The notes under the pieces: model-generated
The model's input: the letters and a program-made list of their open reading frames with translations, nothing else
The model's database searches: none
What the model was told of the DNA's origin: nothing
Made by a program: the position numbers and the translations under genes
Part shown: positions 34,597 to 43,585 of the stretch, in pieces
Layout of the letters: every line of letters starts with the position of its first letter
Position numbering within the stretch: the stretch's first letter is position 1
NCBI RefSeq assembly: GCF_039969785.1
Contig: NZ_JBDVNC010000016.1
Coordinates: 62,001-126,000, forward strand
DNA from: Shimia sp039969785
GTDB taxonomy: Bacteria > Pseudomonadota > Alphaproteobacteria > Rhodobacterales > Rhodobacteraceae
Reading direction: 5' to 3'
Length of the DNA: 64,000 nucleotides

Positions 34597-36000
34597 TCAC
34601 TTAAAAGAGCCTCCCAACGCAACACTCAGGTTCACATAATCCACGGCGAAATTACGTCGGTCCTGAGCCAGAGCATTTTCCAGACTGAGCAAGGCCCGCT
34701 CAGCATCCAACACCTGTAAAAAGCTTGCACCACCACCCACATAGGCCTCGCGCGCCAGCCGCAACACTTCCTTAGTCTGCGCCACAGCCTCAGCGGTATA
34801 GCGCACCGAATCCTCGTGATTGTTCAGGCTCACCAACGCGTCCTGCACTTCTTCCACTGCTTCGATCACTTCGCGTTCCCATGCAAACAAAAGCTCTTTG
34901 GCCCGCGCTTTTTGAAAAGCCACTTTCGAACGCCGCTCTGGCAAATCAAACAAGGGCACGTCGAGCCCGACCCTTAGGAATCCGGCTGTTGGTACAAATG
35001 CGTCATCAGAGAAACCGATATTGATATTCCCGGTCAGATGCAGTTCAGGGTACAGTTCGGCCTTAGCCACGCCTGCCAAGGCCACCGCTTCTGCCAATCG
35101 GTTTTCGGCCAACGTCACATCCGGCCGATTGCGCACAAGATCCGCCGGAATACCTGTCCTAAGGCTATGCGTGCGCGGGACTGGTTGCGGCGCGGTTCGG
35201 TCCAGTCCTTCTCTTGGCTGGTTCCAAGCCTGCCCCAACAACGAGCCTACACGCGATACATTCTTGAAAAACAAAATCCGCGCCTCGGGCAGGTCCGCCC
35301 GTGCAGTTGCCACCAATGTGCGCGCCTGCGCAACATCCAGCTCAGACACTTCAGGAAGCGTCGTGCCATCTTCCGGCTTGGCCCCAGTTGCTGCAGCCTG
35401 TCGCGCCTTCAGTGTTGCGGCCAACGTCTCTTCGCGCGAATCCACGACGCGCCTTAGGATGCGGATCAGTTCCTGAAAGTACCGCGCATCCACATAGGCC
35501 GTAGCCAGCTCGCTCAAAAAGGTTGTTCGTGCCACATTTGCATCCGCATATGCGCCTTCTAGGCGGTAAAACGCGGCTTCTTTCTCGCGTTTCAGCTTTC
35601 CATAAAGATCAACCTGCCAACTGGCCTCTGCACGTACAAACCCAGATTCGGTGCGCCCGTCTTCGCCACCCGCCGACGCCCGTGCCTCACCCACACGACT
35701 GACACCAGAAACCGGGTATCCGGCGGCGCCAAGAATGGCCTGGGACTGTTCGACCCGTGCAACTGCGCGCTGTATATCAAGATTTTGTTTCAACCCTAAC
35801 TCGACCAACCTATTCAGCTTGTCGTCATTGAAAGCCCGCCACCAATCAGCACTGTTTCCGAGCCCAGACGACTCGTTTTGCCGCGTGAAGAACTGATCTG
35901 GAACATCTTTGCTGGGCCGAACAAAATCTTCGCCCACGCTGCAACCGGCGACCCAACCGAATTGGGCACCCGCCATCATCATGAATTTGCGCCTGTGCAT
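34597..36000 (-). CDS. Outer-membrane efflux lipoprotein, NodT/TolC family
   Basis: 467 residues from the ATG at 36000. The N-terminus has a lipobox-like VAGC, preceded by a weak Arg-containing signal. The two outer-membrane-efflux repeats follow: ADWWRAFNDDKLNRLVELGL, RAEASWQVDLYGKLKREKEA and RNRPDVTLAENRLAEAVALA, then GLDVPLFDLPERRSKVAFQK, matching NodT-type channels. It lies 76 bp upstream of the ATPase gene on the same strand and supplies the exit duct for the ABC pump. A 7-bp inverted repeat after its stop has no T-run. Confidence 0.92.
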   Translation of the reverse strand: MHRRKFMMMAGAQFGWVAGCSVGEDFVRPSKDVPDQFFTRQNESSGLGNSADWWRAFNDDKLNRLVELGLKQNLDIQRAVARVEQSQAILGAAGYPVSGVSRVGEARASAGGEDGRTESGFVRAEASWQVDLYGKLKREKEAAFYRLEGAYADANVARTTFLSELATAYVDARYFQELIRILRRVVDSREETLAATLKARQAAATGAKPEDGTTLPEVSELDVAQARTLVATARADLPEARILFFKNVSRVGSLLGQAWNQPREGLDRTAPQPVPRTHSLRTGIPADLVRNRPDVTLAENRLAEAVALAGVAKAELYPELHLTGNINIGFSDDAFVPTAGFLRVGLDVPLFDLPERRSKVAFQKARAKELLFAWEREVIEAVEEVQDALVSLNNHEDSVRYTAEAVAQTKEVLRLAREAYVGGGASFLQVLDAERALLSLENALAQDRRNFAVDYVNLSVALGGSFK

Positions 36001-36075
36001 GTGATGCCCGTCTACTGCCAAGCAGCGCCCCAAGTCCGTTGGCCCAAATTAAGCCGTATTACCCTAGGCAATCAA

Positions 36076-36109
36076 CTCGCAAAAAGAAACGGAGCCACAA
36101 CGGGCTCCG
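36076..36109 (-). terminator. Rho-independent terminator after ubiK
   Basis: On the minus strand CGGAGCC pairs with GGCTCCG (36109-36103 with 36096-36090) around a 6-base loop, and TTTCTTTTT follows. It lies 50 bp past the ubiK stop and before the NodT-like gene. Confidence 0.75.
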
Positions 36110-36159
36110 CTCATCAATCGAGATATCTTGATGCCTTCAAACCACGCAGGCCAGCGCGG

Positions 36160-36399
36160 TTATTTGCCTTCCAACGCCTCAATGCGCGATTTCAGCGCTT
36201 CGTTCTCTTCGCGGGCCTTCTGGGCCATCGCGCGCACGGCATCAAATTCTTCGCGCGTCACAAAATCACGATCCGCAAGCCAGCGGTCCATCAGTGACTT
36301 CATCGCGTTTTCAGCTTCGTCTTTCGCACCCTGGGCCACACCCATGGCGTTGGTCATCAGCTGCGACATGTCATCTACGAATTTGTTCTTGGTCTGCAT
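36160..36399 (-). CDS. ubiK: UbiK family ubiquinone biosynthesis accessory factor
   Basis: 79 residues from ATG 36399 (MQTKNKFVDDMSQLM), five bases after GGAGA; starts at 36402 and 36414 are alternatives. The BMFP pattern is clear: an N-terminal amphipathic helix, a low-complexity hinge (NAMGVAQGAKDEAENAMKSL) and a C-terminal coiled coil (VRAMAQKAREENEALKSRIE). UbiK-type proteins help the aerobic ubiquinone hydroxylation complex and bind membranes. It has its own terminator and diverges from lgt. Confidence 0.85.
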   Translation of the reverse strand: MQTKNKFVDDMSQLMTNAMGVAQGAKDEAENAMKSLMDRWLADRDFVTREEFDAVRAMAQKAREENEALKSRIEALEGK

Positions 36400-36497
36400 C
36401 ATTCTCTCCGACATTGCATTTGAAGCCTATATGGGCACGCCGGGCGGCAGACACAAGGTTGACAGTTGCCGCAGGGCGTGGCCAAAGGTTGCCCCAA

Positions 36498-37376
36498 ATG
36501 CGAGCACAAATTCCCTTTCCCGACATCTCTCCGGAGTTGTTTTCAATTTCGCTCTTCGGAGCGGAATTCGCGCTGCGCTGGTATGCGCTGGCTTATATTG
36601 TCGGCATCCTGATCGGATGGCGGCTTGTTCTGACGGCGATACGCACGCCGCGACTGTGGCCCAAAGACACCGCGCCCATGACCGCCCAACAGGTCGAGGA
36701 TTTCCTGACATGGGCGATCATCGGCGTTATTCTTGGTGGTCGGCTGGGCTATGTGCTGTTTTACAAACCCGCCTATTATCTGCAGAACCCAAGCGAGATT
36801 ATGCAGATCTGGACCGGGGGCATGGCGTTTCATGGCGGTATGCTGGGCGTGGTTGTGGCCGGATGGTTGTTCTGCCGCAAATACAATCTGTTCAAATTGC
36901 AGTTCACAGACGCTCTGGCACTTGGCGTGGCGCCGGGTCTGCTGCTTGGGCGCATCGCCAACTTTATCAATGCCGAACTCTGGGGCCGCGCCACTGACCT
37001 GCCCTGGGGCGTCGTATTTCCCGGCTTTTACGCGCAGGATTGTGGTCAGGTCGCCGGCGTGTGCGCACGCCATCCCAGCCAGCTTTACGAAGCCCTGCTC
37101 GAAGGTCTGATCCTTGGCAGCGTGCTGCTTTGGCTGGCATGGAAACGCGGCGCGCTGAAAACGCCCGGCGTGGTGGCAGGTACATTCTTTGCAGGCTATG
37201 GGCTGGCGCGGTTTCTGGTCGAATTTGTCCGCCAGCCGGACGCGCATTTCGTGGCCGAGGGCAACCCGCTTGGGCTTGCGTTGCAGGTGTCGGGCTATGG
37301 TTTCACCATGGGTCAGCTGTTGTCTCTGCCGATGATCCTGCTGGGGGTCTGGCTGATTTCACGAGCCCGCGCATGA
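36498..37376 (+). CDS. lgt: Prolipoprotein diacylglyceryl transferase
   Basis: 292 residues, polytopic inner-membrane enzyme that attaches diacylglycerol to the lipobox Cys of prolipoproteins. The Lgt signature is LGRIANFINAELWGRATDLP; other conserved parts are LRWYALAYIVGILIGWRLV, GGRLGYVLFYKPAYYL, MAFHGGMLGVVVAGW and HPSQLYEALLEG. The ATG at 36498 gives the family's usual N-terminus; the open frame upstream is antisense to ubiK. First gene of lgt-midA-pgeF, overlapping the next by ATGA. Confidence 0.95.
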   Translation: MRAQIPFPDISPELFSISLFGAEFALRWYALAYIVGILIGWRLVLTAIRTPRLWPKDTAPMTAQQVEDFLTWAIIGVILGGRLGYVLFYKPAYYLQNPSEIMQIWTGGMAFHGGMLGVVVAGWLFCRKYNLFKLQFTDALALGVAPGLLLGRIANFINAELWGRATDLPWGVVFPGFYAQDCGQVAGVCARHPSQLYEALLEGLILGSVLLWLAWKRGALKTPGVVAGTFFAGYGLARFLVEFVRQPDAHFVAEGNPLGLALQVSGYGFTMGQLLSLPMILLGVWLISRARA

Positions 37377-38431
37377 CCCCCATGCTGCAGCATCTTATGG
37401 CCCGGGTGCAGGCCAACGGCCCGATGACCATCGCCGAATACATGACCGAGGCCCTGCTGCACCCGACCTTTGGCTATTACACTACGCGCGATCCCCTGGG
37501 CGCAGCGGGCGATTTCACCACCGCCCCCGAGATCAGCCAGATGTTTGGCGAAATGATCGGCCTGTCACTGGCACAAAGCTGGCTGGATCAGGGTGCCCCA
37601 ACGCCGTTCACGCTGGCCGAACCGGGACCGGGACGCGGCACGCTGATGGCGGACATCCTGCGCGCCACCCGCGCCGTGCCCGGGTTTCACGACGCGATGC
37701 AGCTCTGTCTGGTCGAAGCCTCGCCAACCCTGCGCGCCAGCCAGCAAGAGCTGCTGGGCACCAGCCCGACATGGCTGCACGATCTGGAACAATTGCCCGA
37801 TCAGCCCCTGTTCCTGATCGCCAACGAATTCTTTGACGCCCTGCCAATCCACCAGTTTCTGCGCGGCGCCACCGGGTGGCGCGAGCGGCTGGTGGGGCTG
37901 CGCGACAATGCGCTGACCATCGGGCTGGGCCCGGAACAACCCCGCGCGGACCTCGACCACCGCCTGACCGACACCGTCGAGGGGAACATCGTCGAAACCT
38001 GCCCCGCCGCCCCGGCCCTGATCCAGGGGATCGGCGGGCGCATTCAGGCCCATGGCGGTGCTGCGCTGATCATCGACTACGGCGACTGGCGCTCTAACGG
38101 CGATACCCTGCAGGCGTTGCGCAATCACACCCCTGTCGACCCGCTCAGCAATCCCGGCAGCGCCGACCTGACCGCGCATGTCGACTTTGAGGCCCTCGCC
38201 AACGCCGCCCCCTGTGCGCATGCACCCATGACCACACAAGGCATGTTTCTGGAGCGCCTCGGCATCACCCAACGCGCGCAGACATTGGCGCAAAACCTGT
38301 CGGGTGACGCATTACAAAATCACATCAGCGCGCATCGCCGCTTGACGCATCCCGAAGAAATGGGAAATCTGTTCAAGGTCCTTGCCCTGTTTCCCAAGGG
38401 CACCCTGCCACCACCCGGATGTGACACATGA
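37373..38431 (+). CDS. SAM-dependent methyltransferase, MidA/NDUFAF7 family
   Basis: 352 residues. The family motif GAAGDFTTAPEISQMFGEMI and the SAM site LAEPGPGRGTLMADILRATR are intact, with FLIANEFFDALPIHQFL and ALIIDYGDWRSNGDTLQAL further on. The mitochondrial homologue NDUFAF7 dimethylates an Arg of complex I subunit NDUFS2; a similar role for the bacterial complex is an inference. ATGA overlaps with both lgt and pgeF show a tightly coupled operon. Confidence 0.92.
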   Translation: MTPMLQHLMARVQANGPMTIAEYMTEALLHPTFGYYTTRDPLGAAGDFTTAPEISQMFGEMIGLSLAQSWLDQGAPTPFTLAEPGPGRGTLMADILRATRAVPGFHDAMQLCLVEASPTLRASQQELLGTSPTWLHDLEQLPDQPLFLIANEFFDALPIHQFLRGATGWRERLVGLRDNALTIGLGPEQPRADLDHRLTDTVEGNIVETCPAAPALIQGIGGRIQAHGGAALIIDYGDWRSNGDTLQALRNHTPVDPLSNPGSADLTAHVDFEALANAAPCAHAPMTTQGMFLERLGITQRAQTLAQNLSGDALQNHISAHRRLTHPEEMGNLFKVLALFPKGTLPPPGCDT

Positions 38432-39186
38432 CGCTGGAAATTCTCACTGCTGACATCTTAGGCCCGGTCCGACACGGATTTTTCACTCGCCGCGGGGGCG
38501 CGTCTTCGGGCGTGTTTCAGGGGTTGAATTGTGGTACCGGCAGCTCGGATCAGTCCGAAATCGTGGCAATCAATCGCACCCGTGTGGCACAGGCGATGGA
38601 TGTGTCTGACGCCGAGTTAGTGGCCGTCTATCAGGCCCATACCCCCGACGTGATCACGGTTGATACGCCGCTCAATGGCGCCAAACCCAAGGCAGACGCC
38701 ATCGTGACCGCCACACCGGGGCTGGCCCTGTCCATTCTCACCGCCGATTGCCAGCCGGTCCTGTTTTCCGATCCCGAGGCTGGCGTGGTTGGCGCGGCAC
38801 ATGCCGGATGGCGCGGTGCGCTGGACGGTGTGCTTGAGGCCACTTTGGACGCGATGGAAGCGCTCGGATCGCGCCGCGAGAATATCAACGCCGCCATCGG
38901 CCCCTCTATTTCTCAGCGCGCCTACGAGGTTGGCCCAGAGTTTCTGGATGATTTCCAGATGGAAGACCCCGACAACACCCGTTTCTTTGCAGCAGGTCAG
39001 GACGACCGCATGCAGTTTGACCTGCCCGCTTACGGCCTGCACCGTCTGCGTCGCGCCGGAATTGGTCAGGCCGAGTGGATTCGCCACTGCACCTATTCCG
39101 ACCCCGACAGATTTTACTCTTATCGGCGCAGCACGCACGCGGGCGAAGCAGATTACGGACGCCTGATCTCCGTCATCCGGCTGTAA
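38428..39186 (+). CDS. pgeF: Peptidoglycan editing factor / purine nucleoside phosphorylase-like (laccase-domain) protein
   Basis: 252 residues of the YfiH/PgeF family: HGFFTRRGGASSGVFQGLNC, ILTADCQPVLFSDP and VVGAAHAGWRGALDGVLEA hold the Cys and His ligands of the zinc site. Family members have been described both as removing L-Ser-containing peptidoglycan precursors and as purine nucleosidases or phosphorylases; the sequence does not decide. It overlaps midA by 4 bp. Confidence 0.92.
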   Translation: MTLEILTADILGPVRHGFFTRRGGASSGVFQGLNCGTGSSDQSEIVAINRTRVAQAMDVSDAELVAVYQAHTPDVITVDTPLNGAKPKADAIVTATPGLALSILTADCQPVLFSDPEAGVVGAAHAGWRGALDGVLEATLDAMEALGSRRENINAAIGPSISQRAYEVGPEFLDDFQMEDPDNTRFFAAGQDDRMQFDLPAYGLHRLRRAGIGQAEWIRHCTYSDPDRFYSYRRSTHAGEADYGRLISVIRL

Positions 39187-39348
39187 TTCGGCTCTGACCA
39201 GACTTTGATCTGACTGCCTTAAAATCTCTCACGTATTTTCCTTAAATCTGACCATTCCTGCCCCATCTCTGCCCCAATCCGAGGACAAACTGATCTCAAG
39301 TCAGAAACAATGCGTTCCTAAAAGGGAACCGGTCACAGGAGAAAAAAC

Positions 39349-39489
39349 ATGAGCAGTCAGACACGTTTCATCAAATCGGTTGTTGCAGCATCTAAATCAG
39401 GCTCACCAGAGATGCCTTGGGCCCGTGGCGAACGTCGCGCAGCCTTTATTGCTAAGCGTAACGGCGTATTCCTGAAAAAAGCCGCCTAA
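39349..39489 (+). CDS. Small basic protein, 46 residues, unknown function
   Basis: Starts MSSQTRFIKSVVAASKSGSP, has EMPWARGERRAAFIAKR in the middle, and ends KKAA. It is strongly basic with no membrane segment. CACAGGAGA is placed seven bases before the ATG, and the gene is followed directly by a strong intrinsic terminator, giving a compact, probably highly expressed transcript. A nucleic-acid or ribosome-binding role is a guess from charge. The 160-bp upstream region has no other gene and should hold its promoter. Confidence 0.75.
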   Translation: MSSQTRFIKSVVAASKSGSPEMPWARGERRAAFIAKRNGVFLKKAA

Positions 39490-39509
39490 GCCAGTTAAGC
39501 CTATGCAAA

Positions 39510-39543
39510 CAGGGCCGCGCCGGGATTCCCCCGCGCGGCCCTG
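39510..39543 (+). terminator. Rho-independent terminator of the small basic protein gene
   Basis: CAGGGCCGCGC (39510-39520) and GCGCGGCCCTG (39533-39543) form a perfect 11-bp stem with a 12-base loop, followed by TTGCCGTTTT. It lies 20 bp past the stop codon. Confidence 0.85.
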
Positions 39544-39702
39544 TTGCCGTTTTATGCGCCGGGACCGGCACCGGCACATGTTATCAGCCCCCTGAAAAAC
39601 CAAAAGAATATTACGATCGCTTCGTGATTTTCCTTCGCCTCGCCGCCCCGGACATGCAATGCTTTCTCATCCGATGCGCGCCAATTGTCTTAGGAGGTGA
39701 CT

Positions 39703-40440
39703 ATGCCCTTTCGAACAACCCTGATCGCAACCGCGCTGTGCGCGCTGGGAGTGGCCCCTGTCTGGGGCGAGGAAAACGCCTCGAACCCTTTGGCCGCCGT
39801 GAATAACACCGATCTGCGGTATCAGTATTTTGACCTTGGCAACGGAGCCAGCACCGGAGACGCCTTTATTGATGGCGCCTACATGCTGCGCCCTGATCTC
39901 AAGTTCAAATACGAACTGCATTATCTCTCCACCGATTCCACCGGTACGCGTCAGTCAGATTTTTCCTCTGTTGGCCTCAAACTGATCAAGTTCTTCCAGC
40001 CAACCTCGTCCGGCGGCTGGAGCCGAAAGCCCGCTTTGGGGCTGGAATGGATTCTCGACTTTGGCAGCCCGACAACCGGCACTGGCTCCGGGTCGGACCA
40101 GATTTCACCCTTTGGCGGCTTTGCCTTCACGCATGAGGCGACAGGCCTGACCCTGATCCCGCTGGCCCAGCACTTTGTGTCCTACAATGGCCCGACCGAC
40201 ATCAACCAGACCGCCGTGCGCCTGATTGCCCTGCAATCCTTTGGCGAAGGGTTTTGGGTCAAGGCAGATTTGAAAGTGCCCTATGACTGGGAAAATGACC
40301 GTTGGCCGGCCACCGCTGAATTCCAGTTCGGCAAACATATCGGCCCCGGGGTCTCGCTCTATGCCGATCTTCTGGTCGGGATCGGGGCAGACCGCCCCTA
40401 TGATCATGGCGCCGGGCTTGGGCTAAGATTTCGCTACTGA
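39703..40440 (+). CDS. Predicted outer-membrane beta-barrel protein
   Basis: 245 residues. A signal peptide (LIATALCALGVAPVWGEE) precedes alternating-residue beta strands such as TDLRYQYFDLGNG, KFKYELHYLSTDST, FGGFAFTHEATGLTLIPL and the C-terminal GAGLGLRFRY, which ends in an aromatic residue as most BAM substrates do. The start is fixed by a near-perfect ribosome site TAGGAGGTGACT ahead of ATG 39703; the GTG at 39697 lies inside that site. No specific family recognised. Confidence 0.75.
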   Translation: MPFRTTLIATALCALGVAPVWGEENASNPLAAVNNTDLRYQYFDLGNGASTGDAFIDGAYMLRPDLKFKYELHYLSTDSTGTRQSDFSSVGLKLIKFFQPTSSGGWSRKPALGLEWILDFGSPTTGTGSGSDQISPFGGFAFTHEATGLTLIPLAQHFVSYNGPTDINQTAVRLIALQSFGEGFWVKADLKVPYDWENDRWPATAEFQFGKHIGPGVSLYADLLVGIGADRPYDHGAGLGLRFRY

Positions 40441-40473
40441 CGCTGCCCACCGCCAACAGATCCTTAGATTGAA

Positions 40474-41073
40474 TTATTCGGAAAGGTTCAGAAATTTAGG
40501 GTTATGTGCACGCCCGGCAACGCGCTCACGTGACGGGCACGCCACCAGATGGTCGTTCACCATGCCAACGGCTTCCATAAAGGCATAGACAATGGTCGGT
40601 CCACAAAACCGGAACCCGGCTTTCTTCAAATCCTTTGAAATTTGTAGCGATAATTCTGTCTGCGTAGGCACGTCCTGCAAGGTCTTCCATTCGTTCTGAA
40701 GCGGGCGAAAATTCACATAGCGCCAAAGAAAAACGTCAAACCCTTCGCGTTCTTCAATCGCGATCCAGGCCTGGGCATTGCCAATGGTCGCTTCGATCTT
40801 GCCGCGATGGCGAATGATGCCTGCATTCTGCAACAAACGCGCAACGTCCTGTTCGCCCCAATTGGCAATTACATAGGGATCAAACCCCTGAAAAGCCTCG
40901 CGAAAATTGTCGCGTTTCTTCAGGATTGTGATCCAGCTCAACCCCGCCTGAAAACCATCCAGTATCAGCTTTTCCCAAAGCGCGCAGCTGTCATATTCCG
41001 GCTCACCCCACTCAGTATCATGATAGTCCAGATAGATCGGGTCCGGCCCTGCCCAGCCACATCTTTCGCTCAT
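40474..41073 (-). CDS. tag: DNA-3-methyladenine glycosylase I
   Basis: 199 residues. Excises 3-methyladenine from alkylated DNA. The N-terminus MSERCGWAGPDPIYLDYHDT and the segments LEKLILDGFQAGLSWITIL-like core (ALWEKLILDGFQAGLSWIT), NIIRHRGKI-type helix (GIIRHRGKIEATIGNAQAW), and FCGPTIVYAFMEAVGMVNDH are diagnostic. The zinc-binding Cys/His near both termini appear kept. It is convergent with the beta-barrel gene, 33 bp apart, and diverges from the EAL gene. Confidence 0.95.
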   Translation of the reverse strand: MSERCGWAGPDPIYLDYHDTEWGEPEYDSCALWEKLILDGFQAGLSWITILKKRDNFREAFQGFDPYVIANWGEQDVARLLQNAGIIRHRGKIEATIGNAQAWIAIEEREGFDVFLWRYVNFRPLQNEWKTLQDVPTQTELSLQISKDLKKAGFRFCGPTIVYAFMEAVGMVNDHLVACPSRERVAGRAHNPKFLNLSE

Positions 41074-41190
41074 CCGATTTCCCTTTTTGTCTGCCTGTTA
41101 TCGAGATTCATTCAAATGCAATCTTTAAGACGCCGTTCATGGTTTTGGCATCATTCTGACCACGTCCTTAGCAATCTGCCGGGTGATCAC

Positions 41191-42042
41191 ATGATCCGTC
41201 AAAAGAAAAAGAAACCTCCTCGGGGGTCCACCACCCGCGAACAACGCAATCCACTGGATTTCGCGGTAGCCTCGCGGGATCGCGCCACGTTGGAAATGGT
41301 ACAATCCGCAATCCGCCATAAACAGGTTATGCTGGCCTATCAGCCGATTGTCAGCGCCGAAAACACCACAACCCCCGCCTTTTATGAGGGGTTGATCCGG
41401 GTTTTGGACGAAACTGACCGTATTATACCGGCCAAAGATTTCATGGACGCGGTCGAGAATACCGAACTGGGGCGTCAACTGGACTGTCTCGCCCTCGAAC
41501 TGGGGCTGCAAACGCTGGAAAGGCACCCAAACCTGCGGCTGTCGATCAACATGTCCGCGCGCTCAATCGGCTATGGTCCCTGGGCTGACATCCTGAAACG
41601 AGCGGTCGGCGGCACCTCTACTTTGGGCGACCGGCTGATCCTTGAAATCTCGGAAAATTCGGTCAATCTGGTGCCCGACATCGTTCGCAATTTCATGACC
41701 GACATGCGTTCACAAAACGTGAGCTTTGCCTTAGACGACTACGGCGCAGGCATGACCTCATTTGCTGTATTCCGGGAATTTCCCTTTGATTTCATCAAAC
41801 TGGACGGCAGCTTTAGCCGAAATATCTGCACAGATCAGGCCAATCAGGTTTTGGCCAGTGCCGTCGCTGCCATTGCCGAAAAATTTGACATGATGTCTGT
41901 CGCCAGCCGTGTGGAATCGCCGCAAGATGCCCGCACCCTGCATGCGCTGGGGTTTGACTGCCTTCAGGGGTTTGCGTTTGGCGCCCCTACCGTCAATCCG
42001 CCATGGGCCAAACAACGCCCGGCAAAAACCGCACGCCGATAA
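41191..42042 (+). CDS. EAL-domain protein with degenerate active site
   Basis: 283 residues, soluble, with only an EAL domain after a Lys/Arg-rich N-terminus (IRQKKKKPPRG). Most cyclic-di-GMP phosphodiesterase residues can be placed: EGLIR (Glu66), SINMSARS (Asn120), LEISEN (Glu152), DDYGAG (Asp182, Asp183), FIKLDGSF (Lys203) and LQGFAFG (Gln259). The usual AEGVE motif reads ASRVE, so its first Glu is Ser239. A binding rather than cleaving role is therefore possible. ATG 41116 would add 25 residues. It diverges from tag. Confidence 0.85.
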   Translation: MIRQKKKKPPRGSTTREQRNPLDFAVASRDRATLEMVQSAIRHKQVMLAYQPIVSAENTTTPAFYEGLIRVLDETDRIIPAKDFMDAVENTELGRQLDCLALELGLQTLERHPNLRLSINMSARSIGYGPWADILKRAVGGTSTLGDRLILEISENSVNLVPDIVRNFMTDMRSQNVSFALDDYGAGMTSFAVFREFPFDFIKLDGSFSRNICTDQANQVLASAVAAIAEKFDMMSVASRVESPQDARTLHALGFDCLQGFAFGAPTVNPPWAKQRPAKTARR

Positions 42043-42058
42043 GGCCAATATACGCCGG

Positions 42059-43585
42059 TCAATGCGGGACAAGTACCGCCACGTCACCGTTTCTTGTCAG
42101 CGTTGAATACGCATTAAGCGGCAGGTCTGCCCAATCGGACGTAACGCCGTCTGGCCAGATCACCCGCATGGCTGCATGTTCGACGCTGCCCAATCCGAAA
42201 TGCTCTGGTCCCGCCGTACCGCCGGCGTGACCACCGCCCACTGTGATTTCGCGCGACATCACCCGGGCACCGGTTTTCACTTCGATCCACGCGCCAACTG
42301 CGTTGCGGTTTGGGCTTTTCCACTCAAGCGATACAGACGCCCACGCCCCTGTCCCCTCGCTGACATTGCGATAAATCTCCAACGGCGCGCGCCGGTTAAC
42401 GACGACCAAATCCAAACGCCCGTCCAGATCAAGATCAACCATCCCCGCACCACGCCCTCGCACCAGACTGGCCACCCCGGCCGCCCCGCCTTGTTCCTCA
42501 AATGTGCCATCAGGTTTTTGAATCAAAAGGTTATTGGGATCATCCATCGCGCTGCCCGGCATCTGTTCCACATTGCCTTTGGTGATGAACACATCGTCCA
42601 GACCATCGTTTTGTACATCCCCGAATGCCACATGCCACCCGGTCGACGGCCGCCCATCCCCGCCCAGATACGGAACATGCGCCGTTGTACCCGTCTTGTA
42701 CGGCAGATTTTCGTACGCGGGTCCTGCCTCACCTGTCAGGCGCTGCAACTTCTGATCACCCATTGAGGTCAGAAAAACCTCAGAGCGCCCATCGTGATCC
42801 AGATCGCGGGTCGCAATGCCCATTCCCCAAAGCCTGTGCGCGGTCCAGCCCTCTTCTGCGCCATAAAGCCGGGGCATGGTTTCCATTGCCCACATCTGTT
42901 CCTGTCCGCCGCGCACATAATAATGCCGATCATTGCTGACCCGCAGGGCGGCGCGCCCCTGGCGGCCCCAATCGCTGAATAATATCGACAATGCGCAGAA
43001 CCCCGGCTGCAACCGGGTCATGTCATAACCGTCCCCATCTGGCCGGAAAATCTCGTTCTCGTCGCAGGCCTGAAATGGCCCCTTTGGATCATCGCGGTTG
43101 ACATAATTGCCAAACGCCAGCGTTGGCAGGCCATTTCCAGCCTCCCAGGTCGCAGAAAATGCCGTGGTCCACCGATCACGTCCGTCAAACCCGGGCATGT
43201 CCATTTCCGTAAATCCGCACGTCCCGTCGCCTTGCATCAACAGGTTCTCACCAACCCGCAACACCGCAAGGTCCATGTGTCCGTCGCCGTTAATATCCAA
43301 CGGATAGGCACCGATCACGCCGTCAATGGCCAGACTGTCCGGTGTATCCGCGGCAAATGTCATACCGCCCTGATTGCGCAACAACATCGATGCTGACGCG
43401 CCACCAGACGCAAACACATCCGGCAGCCGATCACCGTTGCAGTCAAAAACCGCTGCGCCCCCGCCGACATAATGCTCCCATCCACCGGTATATTCATGCG
43501 CCACCACATCAACAGGTTCGAACACAACATCCGCCGATGCCGCTGTCGCCCCCAACCACAGCACCGCAATCAAATTAACCCGCAT
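42059..43585 (-). CDS. Secreted FG-GAP/VCBS-repeat protein with UnbV (ASPIC) domain
   Basis: 508 residues. A signal peptide (LIAVLWLGATAASADVV) is followed by repeated Ca-binding-like loops of a beta-propeller: DCNGDRLPDVF, DINGDGHMDLAV, DLDHDGRSEVF, DVQNDGLDDVF and DLDLDGRLDLV. A C-terminal UnbV/ASPIC domain contains NRNAVGAWIEVKTGARV, and WPDGVTSDW. Periplasmic or extracellular, probably in binding or adhesion. Its start overlaps the 3' end of the ROK regulator gene by 11 bp, so they share a transcript. Confidence 0.88.
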   Translation of the reverse strand: MRVNLIAVLWLGATAASADVVFEPVDVVAHEYTGGWEHYVGGGAAVFDCNGDRLPDVFASGGASASMLLRNQGGMTFAADTPDSLAIDGVIGAYPLDINGDGHMDLAVLRVGENLLMQGDGTCGFTEMDMPGFDGRDRWTTAFSATWEAGNGLPTLAFGNYVNRDDPKGPFQACDENEIFRPDGDGYDMTRLQPGFCALSILFSDWGRQGRAALRVSNDRHYYVRGGQEQMWAMETMPRLYGAEEGWTAHRLWGMGIATRDLDHDGRSEVFLTSMGDQKLQRLTGEAGPAYENLPYKTGTTAHVPYLGGDGRPSTGWHVAFGDVQNDGLDDVFITKGNVEQMPGSAMDDPNNLLIQKPDGTFEEQGGAAGVASLVRGRGAGMVDLDLDGRLDLVVVNRRAPLEIYRNVSEGTGAWASVSLEWKSPNRNAVGAWIEVKTGARVMSREITVGGGHAGGTAGPEHFGLGSVEHAAMRVIWPDGVTSDWADLPLNAYSTLTRNGDVAVLVPH

